Origin: Lonicera japonica
Lineage: Eukaryota; Streptophyta; Magnoliopsida; Dipsacales; Caprifoliaceae
Direction of reading: 5' to 3'
Assembly (NCBI GenBank): GCA_021464415.1
Contig: CM038466.1
Coordinates: 47,119,356-47,183,355 of the forward strand
DNA length: 64,000 nt
The notes beneath the pieces are model-generated. The model did no database searches, was not told the DNA's origin, and saw only the letters and a program-made list of their open reading frames with translations. Below are positions 60,801 to 64,000 of the stretch, piece after piece. Within the stretch, counting starts at the first letter, position 1. Each line of letters begins with the position of its first letter. Both the position numbers and the translations under genes were made by a program.

Positions 60801-61212
60801 TACATTATGTAATTTTCCAAAACCTAAGAGGTATCACAGGTAAAAGTATGTGTTCGCTAAAATCGGACACTATTTTTAGGCAAACATGCATACTAACATT
60901 GTTTAAAATACATACAGGAAACAACATAAGTAATAGAACAGATAAAAACACGAAAAGAAGACATACCAGAGACCGTCGGCGGATCTCGTGAGAAACATGC
61001 TCCATCAAGAGCCATGGAACATCTGGAACTGGAGCAACCCGGGTGACGTCTCGGTATACCACCACCTGACCGCGGTCCACCCCATCCTTACCGTACCAAT
61101 CAAGGTCCTCCCAGTCATCGTGATGAGGGCTACACCGAAGAACGCCCTGAGCATCGGTAAAGGTGACCTCCTCCTGGTCACCCTTGAGTCGATCCGGCTC
61201 CGCGGGATCCAT
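57874..61212 (-). pseudogene. Antisense gene B: spliced plant mobile domain (PMD) gene, decayed
   Basis: The likely exons are 61,212-60,967 (MDPAEPDRLKGD..., phase 0 donor CTG|GTATGT), 59,904-59,583, 59,521-59,391, about 59,341-58,870, several short open pieces 58,870-58,370, about 58,367-58,173 and 58,083-57,874. Exon 2 carries HWWDTTHTFHWSWGEMTMTP and LIGIPSGVPI, the PMD core (Trp-Gly-Glu-Met-Thr). The next exons have VAYTRLGRAQVDLL and VPIEWAPWGDLGLHFGYG. PMD proteins include Arabidopsis MAIN and MAIL1, nuclear factors in gene expression and transposon silencing, and many transposon-encoded copies. Stops after PPVPD and frame changes between 58,870 and 58,370 indicate decay. The junction of exons 2 and 3 is out of phase by my reading, and the third intron (about 49 bases) is short. 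These details are uncertain. Confidence 0.75.
59925..60838. repeat. 69-bp minisatellite, 13 copies, inside intron 1 of antisense gene B
   Basis: The word 'actttgg' (or gctttgg/attttgg/attttag) starts at 59,942, 60,011, 60,080, 60,149, 60,218, 60,288, 60,355, 60,423, 60,491, 60,558, 60,627, 60,695 and 60,763. The spacing is 67-70, mostly 69. A unit reads 'actttggtgtaattatgaga' then 'ataagggtaaattatgtaat' and 'ttttccaaaacctgagggt'. Because 69 is 23 codons, the left half is open on both strands (up to 151 codons). I read this as a side effect of the period, not as a gene. Confidence 0.95.
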
Positions 61213-61346
61213 CTGAGTGTAAGTAAAGTATAAGAAAACGAAAAGTCAGAAAAGCGGCAGGGCTTCCGCGCTTGGAAAAAGAGAGAAGGAGGGCTAGAGA
61301 GAGAAAGAGAAAGGAGAGAATGAGGTGGAATGAGCTCAGCAAGGGA

Positions 61347-61431
61347 CTTATATAGTGAAGAGGATTGTCGCGCGACAAATGGCCACATTGTCGCGCGACA
61401 AAGAGCCAGAGCACCGAAGTGTCGCGCGACA
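61347..61431 (-). promoter_or_regulatory. Promoter of antisense gene B: TATA box and three palindromes
   Basis: Minus-strand TATATAAG at 61,354-61,347, 135 bases upstream of the ATG at 61,212. TGTCGCGCGACA is at 61,366-61,377, 61,389-61,400 and 61,420-61,431. The leader is CT-rich. Function inferred. Confidence 0.65.
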
Positions 61432-61439
61432 ATCACCCC

Positions 61440-62380
61440 CCTTCCCTGATTTTTTGACCTTTGTCTCATTTTATCTCCTACAGGGGTACTTCAGAGAAGC
61501 AGTTTTCGAAAAAATTGCTAAAAACCGCACACCCTAGGATGAAAAATTCAAGGAGGACTTCCGAATCATCTCTCCGAAAAAGCGAGAACAAAATACAAAC
61601 AGTTAAAGTAATCTCTGATCTCCTAGAAGAACTGAGACCATCAATGAGAAAAAGTAAAATATCAAGATAAGACGGGAATAGAAAAAATTGAAAGAGTAGA
61701 AACGAGAAAAAGCCCGCATGAACGCCCAAAGCGAGAGAGAGAAACAGAAATGCAGAGTGACAGGGAGAGCCACACCAAAAGTGACAGCTAGGACCAAAAC
61801 CGGCTCAGGGCTTCGTTTTGGGTGAGTAAGGCTCCTAATCACAACAAAGTGATAAAAAGACTCCTGGTCAAAAACAGAGAAGGCCAGGAAAAGTCTTTCC
61901 CAAAAGAGGGAGAAATAAGGGCATCGAAAAATAGAATACGATGTGGGCCCACCAAAAGAGAAAAATAAGAAGAGAGTAGAGATTAGAGATTAAACTTTCA
62001 AATAAATTTTCTTTTCAGCACGTTACAGAAAGAGATGATTTGGAAAAACCTCGGACCATCCCTCTGCGGAAGAGCAAAAGAAATCCGAAAACTGCCTTCT
62101 GGAAGAAATATCTTCACTCAAGGGAAATATGAGAGTAAAAGTTCGGAAAAGATGCAGGAAAACGGACATCCATATAAAATATTAGACCTCGAGAAGCTCT
62201 TTCACCCTCACAAAAATTTCTCTCACTCACTCTAGCAGTCTAAGAGAGACAACAATTAAAATCACCAGAGCACAAACACAAGCCCTCTTCGGAGGCTAAT
62301 CACAAACACAAGCCCTCGCCAGAGGCAAAATTACTCATGAAAGCCCTCCCAGAGGCAATTTTCTTTCTTCTTACAGATCA
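61440..62380 (+). other. 3' untranslated region of the Tat-like element
   Basis: It contains the lineage words 'agggagagccacaccaaaag' (61,762) and 'gagtaaggctcct' (61,823), shared with the old element at 10.81 kb. Short 'agccctc..c.gaggc' hairpin units start at about 62,280. Open frames here have no motifs. Confidence 0.6.
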
Positions 62381-62384
62381 AAAG

Positions 62385-62740
62385 CCCTCCCAGAGAGGCA
62401 CAGTGTAGCAATGGTAGTCCTCCCACCTAAGGCGAAGCCCTCCCAGAGAGGCACTGTGTAGCAATGGTAGTCCTCCCACCTGAGGCGAAGCCCTCCCAGA
62501 GAGGCACAGTGTAGCAATGGTAGTCCTCCCACCTGAGGCGAAACCCTCCCATAGAGGCACAGTGTAGCAATTGTAGCCCTCCCACCTGAGGAGAGAAGAT
62601 CAAAAGCCCTCCCAGAGAGGCACAGTGGGGCAATGGTAGTCCTCCCACCTGAGGCGCAAAAGTGGAACAAAAGGTAGTCCTCCCATCTGAGGCTAATAGA
62701 ACAATGGTAGTCCTCCCATTTGAGGCAAGCAGAGCAAATG
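62385..62740 (+). repeat. 53-bp minisatellite upstream of the 3' LTR
   Basis: The word 'gcaatggtag' (or gcaattgtag) starts at 62,408, 62,461, 62,514 and 62,567, period 53, followed by diverged units. Units contain 'agccctcccagagaggc' and 'tcctcccacctgaggc', both with short inverted repeats. It occupies the same place as the unrelated minisatellite at 11.36 kb in the old element. Confidence 0.93.
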
Positions 62741-62928
62741 AAAGCCCTTGAAAGAGGTAATGAGGTAACAAAAGCCCTCTCCGGAGGCAAAACCAAACAC
62801 AAAGCCCTCTCCGGAGGCACTCCCGAACACTTTTTTTGCATACGCACACTTTCTTAGAGTTCTCGCGGGAGCCATGGACCATGGTCTCTTCCAGTCGCCT
62901 CAATTCCTTACAAGCAAGGAGCTTGTGT

Positions 62929-62938
62929 CGAGAGGGTC
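62929..62938 (+). promoter_or_regulatory. Polypurine tract of the Tat-like element
   Basis: cgagagggtc immediately before the 3' LTR, identical to the tract at 11,968-11,977 of the old element. Confidence 0.75.
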
Positions 62939-64000
62939 TGTAGACACCCCGATCCGTGACCCCCGCAAGAACCCTAACGACCTTCGAAAATACTATTTTT
63001 GTGTCCGGCACCCACCCGAGCACCCGAAGCTACCCCGAAAGGGTTTGTTGGCCAACAAACCTATTTTTAAGAGAGATTGTCACACGACATATCACATTGT
63101 CGCGCGACAATCACCTCTTTGTCGCGCGACAAACCCCTCTGCACCCGACCATCCACTCTCTGACAAATCAGTCTGTCAGAAACATCACTTCAGCCGTTTG
63201 TCGCGCGACATTGTACACTATGTCGCGCGACACTTGCCCTTTCTGGGGATATGTCGCGCGACAATCTTCCCCGAGCAGTATAAATAGGCCAACACCCCCA
63301 AGGATTTGAAGACAGCAACTGGGGATCTCAGAATTCTAAGCTTTAAATCTGATTTTTTAGTCTTTCGTCAAGCATTTTCTATTATCATCTTATTTTTGAA
63401 GAATTATCGAATCTATTCTCGACATTTCGACGTGTCCCGTCTCCAAAATCGAATTCTCGGAAAAATATCTGAAGAAGGAAAAGATTATTATCGCCTGAGA
63501 TCTCTCTGCCGTATTATATTTTCTTTCTTATTATTATTCTCGTTGGGAAGGTAAATAAAATCTCTTCTAGTATTTAACATTGAATATTTGTGTACTTGTT
63601 TTATTTCTGTTGTTTTGTCCACGTTTTATTTGAATAAACTTATTGCCAAGTTACAAAGTAGTCTACCATTTTCAAAACAAAAGACCCCGATAAAACCATT
63701 TCCAAAATCAGAAGAGTAAGTACATTATCATCCGGATAAAATATCTGTTTTCAAAACCCGGACTGAAAAGACTTATCTAGGAATTAAAATCAACATATCC
63801 TGTCTCTTCTATAGACTGCGACGTGTCTGATAAAACTCTCCTCAAGAGTTCTGATTCCTTATTGAATTAGTTCTAATACAAGATCCAATACTTTTTCCAA
63901 ATAAAATCAAACCCGAGAAAAATCGTCGTTATCTGAGGAATAACACGGTAAAACTCCCTCTAAAAGTAAAAACAACTCTTGACACTTGTATTTGCATTTC
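62939..64000 (+). repeat. 3' LTR of the Tat-like element, runs off the window
   Basis: Starts TGTAGACACCCCGATCCG. U3 has TGTCGCGCGACA at 63,098, 63,120, 63,199, 63,221 and 63,252 and a decayed copy TGTCACACGACA at 63,078. The TATA box gtataaatagg is at 63,278, 15 bases after the last palindrome. R-U5 sequence then matches the 5' LTR closely to the window end. Confidence 0.92.

Larger units (their letters stand above)
49069..64000 (+). mobile_element. Tat/Ogre-like Gypsy retrotransposon with two antisense genes
   Basis: The order is truncated 5' LTR, PBS, gag, RT, RNase H, a second (archaeal-type) RNase H, integrase, two antisense genes, minisatellite, polypurine tract, 3' LTR. The RT-RH-IN order is Gypsy, and a second RNase H before integrase is the mark of the Tat lineage. 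It is about 14.9 kb within the window; the 3' LTR runs off the end. Gag core, nucleocapsid and protease are deleted, and pol has stops and frameshifts, so it is not autonomous. Antisense extra ORFs downstream of pol are known in Tat elements. The palindrome TGTCGCGCGACA occurs 13 times within it and nowhere else in the window. Confidence 0.92.

Noticed and set aside
62371..63023. Long minus-strand open frames of 158 and 198 codons near the 3' LTR
   Set aside because: They are translations of the 53-bp minisatellite and its flanks in two frames. No domain is visible and they cross into the LTR.

Overview
The window is nuclear DNA of a flowering plant, almost certainly a eudicot. It is AT-rich intergenic sequence packed with LTR retrotransposons. 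The types present are SIRE-like Copia, Tat/Ogre-like Gypsy with dual RNase H, and a Cassandra TRIM carrying 5S rRNA sequence. The one recognisable host locus is an intron-containing leucine-rich-repeat receptor kinase of the FLS2/EFR/Xa21 type (subfamily XII). An asterid is my best guess for the order-level affinity, but the sequence does not prove it. I see no tRNA gene, no CRISPR array and no intact host gene.

Layout. Positions 1-7340 hold two members of a long (about 3-4 kb) LTR family with ends TGTAAC...GTTACA. One of them has a 341-bp tandem duplication at its 5' end. Positions 7341-13272 are the wreck of an old Tat-like element: a gag zinc-knuckle fragment, the family's 3' motif, an antisense promoter, a minisatellite, a polypurine tract and the 3' LTR. 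Positions 13.8-16.4 kb and 19,342-22,309 are two inverted members of the long LTR family; the second is a solo LTR with a perfect 5-bp target duplication (acatt). A truncated Tat-type LTR lies at 16.7-17.9 kb. Positions 22.3-25.6 kb hold short tandem repeats and a Stowaway-like MITE.

Positions 25,899-44,971 (minus strand) are one receptor-kinase pseudogene of five exons. Exon 4 is split just before the DFG motif of the kinase by an 11.2-kb Copia element (27,365-38,556, target duplication atgtg). That Copia element carries two later insertions: a complete Cassandra (33,259-34,025, target duplication cgtat) and a Tat-type solo LTR (36,231-38,284, target duplication ggaac). This gives a readable three-level insertion history.

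Positions 48.5-49.07 kb contain a broken coat-protein-region fragment of an endogenous pararetrovirus. It abuts a Tat-like Gypsy element that fills 49.07-64 kb. The element's 5' LTR is truncated and carries a patchwork filler. Its gag/protease core is deleted and its polymerase is broken. Between pol and the 3' LTR sit two antisense genes: a DUF7745-like ORF and a spliced gene with a plant mobile domain (PMD).

The most interesting signal is the 12-bp palindrome TGTCGCGCGACA. It occurs 13 times without error, only inside this Gypsy element: in clusters just upstream of the TATA box of both LTRs and just upstream of the TATA boxes of both antisense genes. The older Tat-like element at 10.4 kb has, upstream of an antisense TATA box, a copy that differs only by three CpG-to-CpA changes. 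This suggests one regulatory site shared by the sense LTR promoter and the internal antisense promoters.
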